This document shows, one piece after another, positions 27,401 through 34,133 of a stretch of DNA of 64,000 bases. The DNA comes from Planctomycetota bacterium (lineage in GTDB: Bacteria > Planctomycetota > SZUA-567 > H5-PLA8). Numbering within the stretch: the stretch's first letter is position 1; each line of letters begins with the position of its first letter. The stretch is from NCBI GenBank assembly GCA_016200135.1, contig JACQFI010000045.1, forward strand, positions 55,668 to 119,667, in the 5' to 3' direction. Both the position numbers and the translations under genes were made by a program. The notes beneath the pieces were generated by a model. The model searched no databases. It was not told the DNA's origin and was given only the letters and a program-made list of their open reading frames with translations.

Positions 27401-28088
27401 CGTCGCCGCCGTCGAACGGCGCCACGCCCCAGAACTGCTGCGCGCCGATATGGAAGCGCGTGTCGTACCCAGCGCTGAGATTGTCCGTCTTCGGTGTCGC
27501 GCCCGTGCACTTTTTCAACACCAGCGCGCGCACATTGATGAAAGGCTTGTCGCCCGCCGCCGTGTTCTTCCTGTTCACGGACGCCTTGAGCTTGAGCTCT
27601 TCGCTCTGCGCCTGGCCGTCGAGGCCCGTGCCCTTAACCTCCACCACGCCTTCGGTGATGGAGTTGTCCTCGTCGGCGATCGTGATGCGGATATTGAACG
27701 GCGCCTGCGCCGTGCCCGGCGCGGCGATCGTCCCGAACGTCTGCCCCGCTTCCGTCGCCGCGTCGGCGCTCAGTTCCGCCTTGTCCAGCGCGTCGTTGGA
27801 CTGGCTGACGGTGTCCGTCGCGTCGCGGTAGCCCATCGCGGTCAGCTTCTGGACGATGTAATCCCGAGCCGCCTTGTTGCCGGGCATGCCCGGCAAGCGC
27901 GAGTTCATCGCCGCCAGCTTCGCGACGTGCTCTTTAACTTTGTCGAGGGGGATCGCGTCGAGCTTCGCTTCTTCGGGCGTGATCTGCGGGCCGTCTTCGG
28001 CCGCGCATCGCGCCATCGCGCCCGCCTCGCCGAGCAGGATCAGCGCAGGCAGCACTCGGACGAAAGAACGCTTCAACGCACGGTTCAT
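21411..28088 (-). CDS. Giant fusion: inactive M28 peptidase-like ectodomain plus FtsX-like permease, 2225 aa
   Basis: ATG 28088 is preferred since it starts a signal peptide ('RSFVRVLPALILLGEAGAMA'); an ATG 11 codons upstream lacks a Shine-Dalgarno. Residues ~20-560 form an M28-like peptidase with an inserted PA-like domain, but the zinc ligands are lost: the H-x-D motif is AYYDSN (~residue 480), G-A-D-D is GAEQ, and the E-E pair is GH (~526). A membrane cluster follows (~630-740), then a long soluble region (~750-1480). Residues ~1500-2010 contain the FtsX/MacB-type permease, with 'RRRKLRTFLTCLTVVLL' (~1595) and three C-terminal spans ('NREIKIFSALGLAPSHI', about 1930). The tail is Asp/Glu/Pro-rich. 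FtsX proteins need an ABC ATPase; none is adjacent. Related fusions are known in planctomycetes. Confidence 0.8.
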   Translation of the reverse strand: MNRALKRSFVRVLPALILLGEAGAMARCAAEDGPQITPEEAKLDAIPLDKVKEHVAKLAAMNSRLPGMPGNKAARDYIVQKLTAMGYRDATDTVSQSNDALDKAELSADAATEAGQTFGTIAAPGTAQAPFNIRITIADEDNSITEGVVEVKGTGLDGQAQSEELKLKASVNRKNTAAGDKPFINVRALVLKKCTGATPKTDNLSAGYDTRFHIGAQQFWGVAPFDGGDGKLQVTGADGSLGTFPIYAVWPNGAALAATGRSGLSGPVIYAGRGQATDFDDLPVDGALVVLDFPEGRRDSGEARWTQAAGFGAKAVLYIEPETALRPNLERLFCNTPVEFPRFWMPRKDGLALKAFLEQERTKKAVAKGTAKLTTAWKREIWENLYLLVPGSGAVMGQVKEADKLKAKVQALTPNADAAKAARDKAAELLGQDKVSLRELQTALAELDAGLKAEQADAGALKAPLDELRGELASTVVLAAYYDSNSAVPAIAPGAEQALSCAALLELARRYREAPPPRDTLLLFCNGHFQGLKGEREFFSAIEKLPESSSEGELAKTLGKVSIYAGKDRANTVTGSTYDGILTQAAQGGPETVLQRLERGKLLEFADKAAKAYEADTDSRDLEAMKAEEIAKKGGVSVNSLIAVIALLLMGIGQVRKKLSSPLLALGLLVFGGIVGKEYLVAAALSLSAVLTAFFWFALIVAAGAAIMGLRERYTARLLLGLVQFFVAVVLAVFYCLLPFLSSLAGTDRIGDRGARLDEALNMMKEDAATQETELERQLRVMRAETDIVPVYELAGKKREAATVQAVLAKDPRAKADLDEFDRIEKERLEYEDAGRFLYTLTTQGLSLHPPENLDRLKDKLDRVARLTLARAAEQRAWAWLEYDRRKSNRCFNELAADRLSRACENETGRKTLFLSLDLSAGHEGVGLFYKGAFYNQPGDIESKYKGYWGRMVMPIARAVEKSQGGNDAGSLMPDTLLENKGRRWDTFLGTPLALATEIAVQAQVRGLTLATPYDRRLGWDNPQDTLERLNLQPAENQKSPWSNVDSQLRLAGPFLRRFMAEGSVTQESRFNEKLRFTGFAQVIFKTVRRGGSRSIFPDIPVPDALVFTCMEPLSAAGVRLGPYECTNPLGQARMPGLRTGARWNFELQACDPESGEITFVTNKPKHGLDENRSFASFIGAKTRTEQVELFAAQGVAALDLIDPRYFVPLRNCKLLAGQTESQPQAFGSTNSYLQEAHRVLYAEPGTRIKCLFREGQFGVRLTLLDVQEPVVERLLNKEESAKVTAAEARGPGFQLGTKKVLPWLPKRTGIDLWCLGEQRLGELRAHSIGNPKLDNPDYPGADSAGTVKVTEGSDEVERDGGPADAKPWGDHCLRMRFRVLATGQSYGVKAVKGPNALVLDQPYAGTTSAKEPFVLTNQDPGLHNLAKLRLGEAAVAEKAGKYGTAWQRYTEAWGLESRAYPEVLGTAHDSVMGVVFYLFLLLPFCFFMERLLIASPTIERQIGAFFGAFVLMFGLLWWVHPAFSLVAAPPIILLAFVIMSLASIVIAIVYGKFNAEMRMMQQGMQGVQSADVNRASAGLVAVTLGISQMRRRKLRTFLTCLTVVLLTFTALSFTSMVPSISQAHIDLSPGVEKDAPYQGIMMRQLNWDNLRVEAYDEFVSELEPEHLRVVPRFWRVAKADQKIFVDLINGEGKIASPSSMMGLSPHEAELFPDKIKESLAAGRWLKEGDRSVILIPTSLSTILRPVGVKEEDWTPEKALGQKLKLGSYEVEVIGVYKPDVFGNDIRDLDGEPMTPVDFSASQASRGAEAKSDQTADVESIQGVSSNKYQHVSAGESVIVPWSLAVLLGADLRSVAVKIDDPKKLDYVKDRLLKRVQKNLFVGIEGRRRLYASTPSTSLSGAGNLVVPMAISILILLNVMIGAVYERNREIKIFSALGLAPSHISALFLAEAIVYATLGAILGYLLGQGTAKFIQVFGEQLGIGGLYLNYSSSSAVFVTGLVMLAVVVSTIYPMWEASRAASPSEERSWGVPDPVGDEISLELPFSFQRDLVPGAALFLHEYFDSHAESSLGKFTAKEVTLEAFHTDHGQGMCLFFIAWLSPYDLGVSQEVQIYVVPTTEGLYVTEASFFRISGYVTSWQRVNLPFLNALRKHLLIWRTFSPPQRLDYAIRGYYQFQEAFEAVGWPPPEGMELPQREELDNRGDEDEEEPAAQPLEPKPASDAGA

Positions 28089-28297
28089 GGAGCCTGGTGC
28101 GCACTCCTGGGCAAAGGTCATGGTTTACGCTGGAACCGACGAACCGTACAAGGGATGCGTGAGACTGTCAAGGCAGAGCGAAGCACGCACTTTTCCTTGT
28201 TTGCTTATGAATACAACCGCACACCGACACGGAGTGCACTCTTTTTCAATTCAACTTGGTTATTCTTTACCTTAACATCTATGCGTCTTAAAAATTG

Positions 28298-28350
28298 AAT
28301 TCTAGAGAACCAGCCAACGAGAAAACCAGCTAACCAGAGAACCAGTCAAT
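28298..28350. repeat. AACCAGC-type tandem words before the glycosyltransferase
   Basis: GAGAACCAGCCAACGAG, AAAACCAGCTAACCAG and AGAACCAGTCAATTCG follow one another just upstream of the glycosyltransferase. The unit is about 14-16 bases and degenerate. AT-rich sequence lies between it and the start of the minus-strand giant gene. Confidence 0.6.
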
Positions 28351-28362
28351 TCGAGTCCAACC

Positions 28363-29352
28363 TTGATCTACGACTACGCCTACCCGCCCGCGCAGCACGC
28401 CTATGAATTGGTTTTCAATGCGTTCAAATACATCCGGCGGGATCTGCCCCAAATTCGGATCGAGCGGGCGCCTCTTGCCGCCCGTCCCCGCGTCAGCGTC
28501 GTTATTCCCACCTATAATTACAGCAACGTCCTGCGCTGCGCCCTCACCTCTGTCCTATGGCAGACGTTCCGCGATTTCGAGGTGCTCATCGTGGGCGACG
28601 GCTGCACCGACGACTCGGAGCAAGTCGTGGCCTCGTTTGGCGACGCCCGGATGCGCTGGCACAATCTTCCGGCGAACTCCGGCAACCAGGTCCAGCCAAA
28701 GAATTGGGGCATGCGCAACGCCCACGGCATGTACATCGCCCACCTCCAGCACGACGACGTCTGGCACCCGGAACATTTGGCCACGCTCGTGCGTACGATC
28801 GAAGAGCGCCAGGCCGAATGGGCCTACGGCTATCTGGAAAACATCGGCCCGCCCGGCAGTAACGTCCGCTTCGTGACCGGAATTTATTCCTCGGGCATTT
28901 ACGAACCCGGCTACGGCCTCTCCAGTTCGTCCGTCCTGCATACGCGCGAACTCGCGCTGCGCATTGGCGGCCTTAAAGACGCGAACACGCTCTGGCGCAC
29001 GCCGGACTGCGACTTCACCCTGCGCGCCTGGGAGGCCTGCGGTAAGCGCTTCGCGGCTTCGAACGAACTCACCGGCTTCAAATTCCCGTCGTACCTGCGG
29101 AAGGACTGCTACGTACTCAAGCCTTCCTTTCAGCAGGAAGCCTATGTGCACGCCATCCAGACCGAGCGCCTCTTCATGCCCCGCGAGGCCCTTTCGATTC
29201 TGTGGGCGAGCCTGCGGCAGCTCCCGGTGCACAAACCGGAATTTCCCGAGCCGCCTTCGCCCACGCCGCCGGGCTGGTGGATGGAACAGCACCGCAAGTT
29301 GCGCGGCCTGAGCGCCCTGGCGGAAACCGCGGCCGCCTCCGCTCCGGATTGA
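28363..29352 (+). CDS. Family 2 glycosyltransferase, 329 aa
   Basis: The GT-A fold start 'RVSVVIPTYNYSNVLRCAL' lies at about residues 43-61, with 'GDGCTDDSEQVVASF' (nucleotide-binding loop) and 'IAHLQHDDVWHPEHL', whose H-D-D is the metal-binding D-x-D-like motif, near residue 130. The start is uncertain: the frame opens with TTG at 28363 and there is no in-frame ATG before the conserved core, and the upstream DNA is repeat sequence rather than a normal Shine-Dalgarno. The enzyme transfers a sugar from an NDP-sugar; acceptor unknown. Neighbours 172 nt and further downstream (MocA dehydrogenase, RmlC-like cupin) suggest a small sugar-modification module. Confidence 0.88.
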   Translation: MIYDYAYPPAQHAYELVFNAFKYIRRDLPQIRIERAPLAARPRVSVVIPTYNYSNVLRCALTSVLWQTFRDFEVLIVGDGCTDDSEQVVASFGDARMRWHNLPANSGNQVQPKNWGMRNAHGMYIAHLQHDDVWHPEHLATLVRTIEERQAEWAYGYLENIGPPGSNVRFVTGIYSSGIYEPGYGLSSSSVLHTRELALRIGGLKDANTLWRTPDCDFTLRAWEACGKRFAASNELTGFKFPSYLRKDCYVLKPSFQQEAYVHAIQTERLFMPREALSILWASLRQLPVHKPEFPEPPSPTPPGWWMEQHRKLRGLSALAETAAASAPD

Positions 29353-29523
29353 GCGCTCTTAAGAAAATGCTATTGGCGCCTGGCATATAGCCCCTGGCAG
29401 CAAAAAGGATACTGGAAGTGTGTCTGCCGCGAGCTGCGAGCCTTTTAATAGACGTTCTAAGAACGCTCTGCCACACTCCGAGCTTGCGCTTGCCTCCCGC
29501 CGTTCCAGGGGTACTCCAAAGCC

Positions 29524-30456
29524 ATGCCGACGGCGCCTCTCACCATCGGCCTCGCCGGCTGCGGCCGCTGGGGCCGCCTCATCCTGCGCGATCTAGTCGC
29601 GCTGGGCTGCCGCGTGGCGGTCGCAGCGCGCTCAGAAGAGAGCCGCCGTGCCGCCCAGGATGGCGGCGCGGACACTGTGGTTTCAAACCTTGAAGACCTG
29701 CCGGACGCGCACGGCTACGTCGTGGCGACGCCCACGTCCGTGCACGCCGAAACCGTCCTGCGCCTGATCCCGCGCAACGTTCCGCTCTTCGTCGAAAAGC
29801 CGCTCTGCGCAAACGGTAACGACGCGCGGCGCATCGTGGCCGCGGCTCCCGAGCGCGTCTTCGTCATGGACAAGTGGCGTTACCATCCCGGCGTGGTGGA
29901 ATTGGCCCGCATGGCGCGCGCGGAAGAACTGGGCCGCACGCTCGGCCTGCACGCTTTTCGCGGCCAATGGGGCTGCCCGCATGCGGACTGCAACATGGCC
30001 TGGATCCTTGCGCCCCACGACTTAACCATCGCCCGGGATGTCTTGGGGCATATGCCCGACCTGGCCTTCGTGCACACTGAACAGGAATATGGCGAGTTGC
30101 TCTCCTTGAATGCGAGTTTCGGCACGGTGCCGTCGTTCCAGCTGGAATGTTCCGTGCGCTATCCGGTTCACCGCCGCGAACTCCGCCTGCACGGCAGCGA
30201 AGGCGTCGCCGTGCTGGGCGACGCCTACGCCGAGCACCTTTTAATCCGGCGCAAGGGCTCCGCCGAACCCGAGCGCCGCCCACTGCTCAATGACCTGCCG
30301 CTATTTCTGGAATTGAAAGCCTTCGTCGAACACTTGCGCGGCGGCCCGCCGCCGCACAGCAGCGCCGCCGAAGGGCTGGAGATCGTGGAGCTCATCGCGA
30401 AGATGCTTGAAAGGGCGGGGGTTCGCGAGGCGCTGCAGCCGCCTCACGCCGAATAA
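29524..30456 (+). CDS. Gfo/Idh/MocA family NAD(P)-dependent oxidoreductase, 310 aa
   Basis: An N-terminal Rossmann domain with 'IGLAGCGRWGRLILRDL' (GxGxxG-type), then 'VVATPTSVHAETVLRLIP' and the family signature E-K-P-L-C-A-N-G ('FVEKPLCANGNDA', about residue 93). The C-terminal alpha/beta domain includes 'MDKWRYHPGVVELARM' and the substrate-site His 'WILAPHDLTIARDVLG'. The family oxidises or reduces sugars and inositols. Its final codons overlap by 13 bases the 3' end of the convergent RmlC-like gene. The adjacent glycosyltransferase and cupin suggest NDP-sugar chemistry. Confidence 0.9.
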   Translation: MPTAPLTIGLAGCGRWGRLILRDLVALGCRVAVAARSEESRRAAQDGGADTVVSNLEDLPDAHGYVVATPTSVHAETVLRLIPRNVPLFVEKPLCANGNDARRIVAAAPERVFVMDKWRYHPGVVELARMARAEELGRTLGLHAFRGQWGCPHADCNMAWILAPHDLTIARDVLGHMPDLAFVHTEQEYGELLSLNASFGTVPSFQLECSVRYPVHRRELRLHGSEGVAVLGDAYAEHLLIRRKGSAEPERRPLLNDLPLFLELKAFVEHLRGGPPPHSSAAEGLEIVELIAKMLERAGVREALQPPHAE

Positions 30457-31004
30457 GCCGGGACCTTCGCGCGCAATTCGGCGAGCGTCCCCGCTTCGAT
30501 ATCGCGTGGGCTGAGAATAGGTTTCTGCACCGGCCACTTAATGCCCAGGCCAGGATCGTTCCATTGGCAGCCCAGTTCGTCCTTGGGATCGTAGACCTCG
30601 CTGACGCCGTACAGGTGCCGCGATTCCTCGGGAAAGTAGAAGCCGTGTGCCACGCCGGGAGGCACGACGACGCCGCCCAACTCCGCGCTCGAGACCTCGA
30701 ACAGGACCGCGCGGTTCTCGGTGGGAGATCCGGGACGCAAGTCCAGCATGCCGATGAGCGCGCGGCCTTCCAGCACGATGACGTAATCCCAATGTTTGAG
30801 GTGCAGATGGACGCCGCGCAGCGCGCCCGCTGCCGACCGTACGTAATTCCACTGCACAGGCTTCACGTCCCCGTGCCATTCCTGGCGGAAGATCTCCGTC
30901 AGATCGCCGCGGCTGTCCCCATGCGTCTTCAAAGGACACCAGCGCGCGCCGGCCGGAAGCAGTCCGGACTCGGGAGGTTTTAGGGTAGTACCGAGCGTAC
31001 TCAT
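30444..31004 (-). CDS. RmlC-like cupin (dTDP-4-dehydrorhamnose 3,5-epimerase family), 186 aa
   Basis: The RmlC jelly roll is recognisable: 'HGDSRGDLTEIFRQEWH' (residues ~29-45), then 'RGVHLHLKHWDYVIVLEGRALIGMLDLRP' (the catalytic His follows R-G-x-H) and 'VVVPPGVAHGFYFPEES'. Genuine RmlC has 'RGLHFQ' and a later Tyr-Asp pair, so this is a family member of uncertain activity, possibly an epimerase or an isomerase acting on another NDP-sugar. Length fits. The 3' end overlaps that of the MocA gene in convergent orientation. No rmlA/B/D genes are nearby. Confidence 0.85.
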   Translation of the reverse strand: MSTLGTTLKPPESGLLPAGARWCPLKTHGDSRGDLTEIFRQEWHGDVKPVQWNYVRSAAGALRGVHLHLKHWDYVIVLEGRALIGMLDLRPGSPTENRAVLFEVSSAELGGVVVPPGVAHGFYFPEESRHLYGVSEVYDPKDELGCQWNDPGLGIKWPVQKPILSPRDIEAGTLAELRAKVPAYSA

Positions 31005-31093
31005 AGCTTTAGGAGCGTATCGTCCAATTCAAGCCCGGACAATTTGAATTTCAGAATAGAAGGAGTTAAGTTTTCGACGCTGTGCCTGCGAGC

Positions 31094-31149
31094 AACCTAA
31101 CCAGCCAACTAAACAATCAGTCAACGAATCAACCAGCGAACCAGCCACA
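31094..31149. repeat. AACCAGC-type tandem words
   Basis: 'CCTAACCAGCCAACTAAACAATCAGTCAACGAATC' words and 'AACCAGCGAACCAGCCAC' form a run of about four degenerate ~14-base units between the RmlC-like and HEAT genes, which are both read from the minus strand. The block lies upstream of neither gene start, so a regulatory role is not suggested. Confidence 0.6.
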
Positions 31150-31186
31150 TTCCCATTTGCCGGCCAATCGGAAATCGGAAATGGTG

Positions 31187-31963
31187 TTACGGCTCGTCCG
31201 GCTTCCAGAACTCGTACACCGTCACGATATGCCTGCGTACCTTGACGTCTTCTTCGGGCAGCTTGGGTCCGCCCGTAGGCCGCGGCTCCAACTTCGTCGT
31301 GCCGGCCACCGTCGGCGGCAGCGGCGGACGGATGGCCGCGTACCAGCGCAACTGCTGGTACGGCGCGAGCCGGTGGGTCTTGTAGTAGTTGTTCCACGAA
31401 CGCACGTACGGAGGCAGGTCCACGCCGTAGATGCGCTTCAGCGCGCGCAGGGCCATGCCGGCGTACTCGGGATACAGCTCGTTCCACGAGAGCATCCGGA
31501 TCACTTCGGGCATGTAGGTGTCGTCGCCCAAATTGTACAGCGCGACGACCGCCTCGACGCCCAAGCGGCTCTTGTCCTTCGCCGCGATCAGCCGGATCGG
31601 CGCCACTGCGCGCACGTCCTGGAAACCGTCGGGCCTCGAGAGCGCCTGCATGATGCGGATCTGCAGGAAGCGGTCGTCCTCTTTCTCCAGCCGTTCGAGC
31701 AAGAACGGCAGGAAGTCCGGATCCGCCGTGCGGTCGATCACATCGATGGCCTCGATGCGCTCGCTGCGCGACCCCAGCGTCGCCTTGCGCATCAGGTAGT
31801 CTTTATCGTTGAGTTTTGCCGTCTCCTTCGCGCTCACTTCCACGCGCTCGGGCTTCGGCGGCGGTTCCTTCTGCGGCAGAAACGACGGCCGCCCGCAGCC
31901 CGCGCAAAGCGCCAGCGTCAGGCACGCCCCCGCGCCCATCAGATTCAAGCTTCTCGATTTCAT
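31187..31963 (-). CDS. HEAT-repeat lipoprotein, 258 aa
   Basis: The N-terminus 'MGAGACLTLALCAGCGRP' has a near-canonical lipobox (…LCAGC; the -3 position is Cys rather than Leu/Val). Residues ~45-200 contain degenerate HEAT/PBS-lyase-like helical pairs: 'SRSERIEAIDVIDRTADPDFLPFLLERLEKEDDRF' and 'GVEAVVALYNLGDDTYMPEVIRML'. A ~60-residue Pro/Lys-rich tail follows. Probably attached to a membrane facing the periplasm and used for protein interactions. No enzyme motif. It stands alone, with repeat-rich DNA on both sides. Confidence 0.8.
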   Translation of the reverse strand: MKSRSLNLMGAGACLTLALCAGCGRPSFLPQKEPPPKPERVEVSAKETAKLNDKDYLMRKATLGSRSERIEAIDVIDRTADPDFLPFLLERLEKEDDRFLQIRIMQALSRPDGFQDVRAVAPIRLIAAKDKSRLGVEAVVALYNLGDDTYMPEVIRMLSWNELYPEYAGMALRALKRIYGVDLPPYVRSWNNYYKTHRLAPYQQLRWYAAIRPPLPPTVAGTTKLEPRPTGGPKLPEEDVKVRRHIVTVYEFWKPDEP

Positions 31964-32019
31964 GGCCCGTGTATCGTAGCCTCCCGACCAGATTCCACAA
32001 GTAACGCTCGGCTAAACCA

Positions 32020-32242
32020 CAATCTGCAAATTCCAAACGGCAAGAACCAAATCCCAGACAGAAAACTCCAAACAGAAAAAATTGCTCTGCGAACCTGCTG
32101 CCTTCTATTCCATCCATCCGTTTATCTTGCTATTCCACTTAATTGCGGTTTCGGAATCGGATCGTCTCGCTCTGCCTTGAATTTTTCATTTTGTTGTTTT
32201 CCGTTTGTTTGGTTCTTGCCGTTTGCAGTTTGGAATTTCCCT
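32020..32242. repeat. Inverted pair of AATTCCAAACGGCAAGAACC repeats
   Basis: The left arm (about 32025-32083) contains AATTCCAAACGGCAAGAACC followed by AAATCC- and AAACTCC-type words; the right arm (32181-32242) is its near inverse (GGTTCTTGCCGTTTGCAGTTTGGAATT). The ~100-base core has no ORF I would support. The same plan, repeat arms around a short core, is seen inside bioF and at 11551 and 57062. Confidence 0.65.
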
Positions 32243-32247
32243 TGCCC

Positions 32248-33699
32248 CTAATCGGCTAGCGCATCAACCAATTTAGCGACATCCTCCTCGCTATGCGCCG
32301 CGCTTAAACTTACCCGCAGCCGCGCCTGCCCCTTCTTCACGGTCGGGTAGCGGACCGCCGGAGCCCACACGCCGGCCTCAAGCAGACGCTCCGCGGCCCG
32401 CACGGCTTCGGACTCATTACCGATTAGTATCGGCACAATCGGCCCCGGTCCCCCTAAGACTTTCCAGCCGCGCGAGCCCGATTTTTCACCAAATTGCTTG
32501 CGCAGCCTTGCGCGAAGTTCCTCTGACCGCCGCAGCAGGCCCTCTCGCCGAGCCCCCTCCGCCTCCGCGATCTCCAGCGCCTTGCGCGCCGCCGCAGCGG
32601 ACGCCGGTGCCAGCCCAGTCGAAAAGAGGAACGCGCGGCCCGCGTGCATGATGGTGTCCACTACAACCCTTGAAGCGCAGACGAACCCGCCTTGGCTCCC
32701 CAAGGCCTTGGACAGTGTGCCTAGCGCGATCACGTCCGGCGGAAGCGTGCCCGAAAAAACCTCCGCGAGCACTCCGCGTCCGCCCGGCCCGAGCACGCCC
32801 GTCGCGTGCGCTTCGTCCACCAGCAACAGCGCACCCGCATTGTGCGTGGCTTCGTAGATGGCGCCCAACGGCGCCACGTCGCCATCCATCGAGTACAGCG
32901 ACTCGACAACGACCAGAGTGAGGCCATTTTCGATTTTGGATTTCCGATTTTCGATTGAACTGCGCGAACTTGCCGAAGCGGAAGCCTCGCGCTCGCCACT
33001 TGGATCGGTGGGGCGGGCGTCTCTGCCCGCCAGGGGCGGACCGCCATTAGCCAAGTCTCCCGCGAGCCGCGAGCCGGGAGCCAGCCGCAGCAACCGCCGC
33101 AAGTCCTCCACATCGTTGTGCTTGAACGTGCGCACGCGCGCGCCCGAGAGCCGCGCCCCGTCGATCAAACTCGCATGCGCGAGGCGATCTAAAATGCATT
33201 TTGGATTTTGGATTTCCGATTTTGGATTTTCATCCAAACCGCCAGCCGCTTCCTCTTTGCTGTTATAATCCGAAATCCAAAATCCAAAATCCAAAATAGC
33301 CGTTATCGTTCCGATTGCTGCTTGGTACCCGCTCGCAAACACCAGCGCCGCCTCGCTGTGCTTGAACCGCGCCAGGTCCGCCTCGAGCGCCACGTGCTCC
33401 GGCCGGTTCCCGCCCAGCAGCCGGCTCGCCGTCGCCCCCGCGCCCGAAGCCTCCAGCGCCGCCCGCGCCGCCGCGATCACGCGCGCATCGCTGCTCAGTC
33501 CCAAGTAATCGTTGCACGCAAAGTTAACGATCTCGCGCCCATCCAGCAGTAACCGCGCCCCGCCCGAGCCCGTAGCCGGTCCGTCGGCCGCACGCGACGC
33601 GCCCAGCACCGCCGCCGTCCGCAGCCGCCGCTCGAAACCGGCGGCCTTCAACGCCTCAAGCCGCGCGCGCAGCAGATCGTCCCAAGAAGAGGAATTCAT
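32248..33699 (-). CDS. bioF: 8-amino-7-oxononanoate synthase (BioF-type) with two in-frame insertions, 483 aa
   Basis: A PLP alpha-oxoamine synthase: 'NFACNDYLGLSSDARV', 'LDRLAHASLIDGARLSGA', 'VVVESLYSMDGDVAPL', 'LLLVDEAHATGVLG' (the PLP-pyridine Asp) and the Schiff-base Lys in 'LGTLSKALGSQGGFV'. It condenses pimeloyl-ACP/CoA with alanine in biotin synthesis; KBL/SPT-like alternatives cannot be excluded. Start ATG 33699; the family length is ~385-400, so ~85 residues are extra. The extra residues fall in two blocks made of repeat DNA (33193-33297 and about 32925-33056) that keep the frame and add peptides such as 'ENPKSEIQNPK' and 'IENRKSKIENG'. Both fall at surface-loop positions of the BioF fold (inference). 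No other bio gene is nearby. Confidence 0.85.
   Translation of the reverse strand: MNSSSWDDLLRARLEALKAAGFERRLRTAAVLGASRAADGPATGSGGARLLLDGREIVNFACNDYLGLSSDARVIAAARAALEASGAGATASRLLGGNRPEHVALEADLARFKHSEAALVFASGYQAAIGTITAILDFGFWISDYNSKEEAAGGLDENPKSEIQNPKCILDRLAHASLIDGARLSGARVRTFKHNDVEDLRRLLRLAPGSRLAGDLANGGPPLAGRDARPTDPSGEREASASASSRSSIENRKSKIENGLTLVVVESLYSMDGDVAPLGAIYEATHNAGALLLVDEAHATGVLGPGGRGVLAEVFSGTLPPDVIALGTLSKALGSQGGFVCASRVVVDTIMHAGRAFLFSTGLAPASAAAARKALEIAEAEGARREGLLRRSEELRARLRKQFGEKSGSRGWKVLGGPGPIVPILIGNESEAVRAAERLLEAGVWAPAVRYPTVKKGQARLRVSLSAAHSEEDVAKLVDALAD
32925..33056. repeat. Repeat block inside bioF (GATTTTGGATTTCC words plus palindrome)
   Basis: CATTTTCGATTTTGG and ATTTCCGATTTTCGATTG words (32925-32956), a Ser/Ala-rich stretch, then the palindrome GGCGGGCGTCTCTGCCCGCC around 33012-33031. 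Located in the BioF loop between the 'HNDVEDLRRLLRL' helix and the 'VVVESLYSMDG' strand; the frame is kept. Confidence 0.7.
33193..33297. repeat. Inverted GGATTTTG repeat element inside bioF
   Basis: The left arm (33198-33230) has TTTTGGATTTTGGATTTCC words; the right arm (33268-33297) has the same words on the other strand (CCGAAATCCAAAATCCAAAA). The ~37-base core is unrelated. Total about 105 bases, a multiple of 3, placed between 'GTITAI' and 'ILDRLAHASL' of BioF. Confidence 0.8.
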
Positions 33700-33762
33700 G
33701 ACCCGGAAGTTATCGCCGACCCGCGCCGGAGTATCAAATGCTCCCAAGGCGGCAGCGGTGCT

Positions 33763-33877
33763 TGTAGATTCGATTCCGTTAGGGGTGCCACGCCGCGTAG
33801 CGGGGTGCGCCGGACCCGCGCCGACCGGAAATCCCCGCACTCCGCGACGCGGCACCCACTTCGAGCCGAATCTACTA
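33763..33877. repeat. Long imperfect inverted repeat (GGTGCCACGC type)
   Basis: The left arm 33763-33810 (TGTAGATTCGATTCCGTTAGGGGTGCCACGC and on) pairs with the right arm 33833-33877 (CGACGCGGCACCCACTTCGAGCCGAATCTAC). About 45-base arms with a ~22-base loop. It lies just upstream of bioF, in a 530-base stretch (33700-34230) that otherwise holds no gene I can support. Confidence 0.65.
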
Positions 33878-34133
33878 GAACCGCCGATTCAGATTCGGCC
33901 GGATGAGCCCTCTCGCTACAATGGTGTCGGCAGCGAGGCGGCGTAGAATGTAGACCAACCGCACGGGGATAAAATCCTACGCTATTGCGCGACGCGGCTG
34001 CGCCGGGTTATCCGCTGCTTATTTTTGGTTGGGAATTGCCTCGATTTGCGGCGGCGTGGTTAGGATCCACCATAGGGAATCACGCGTTCGTTGAAAGCGC
34101 AGTGACCTATAAGGAGACGATGTCAGGGGGAGC

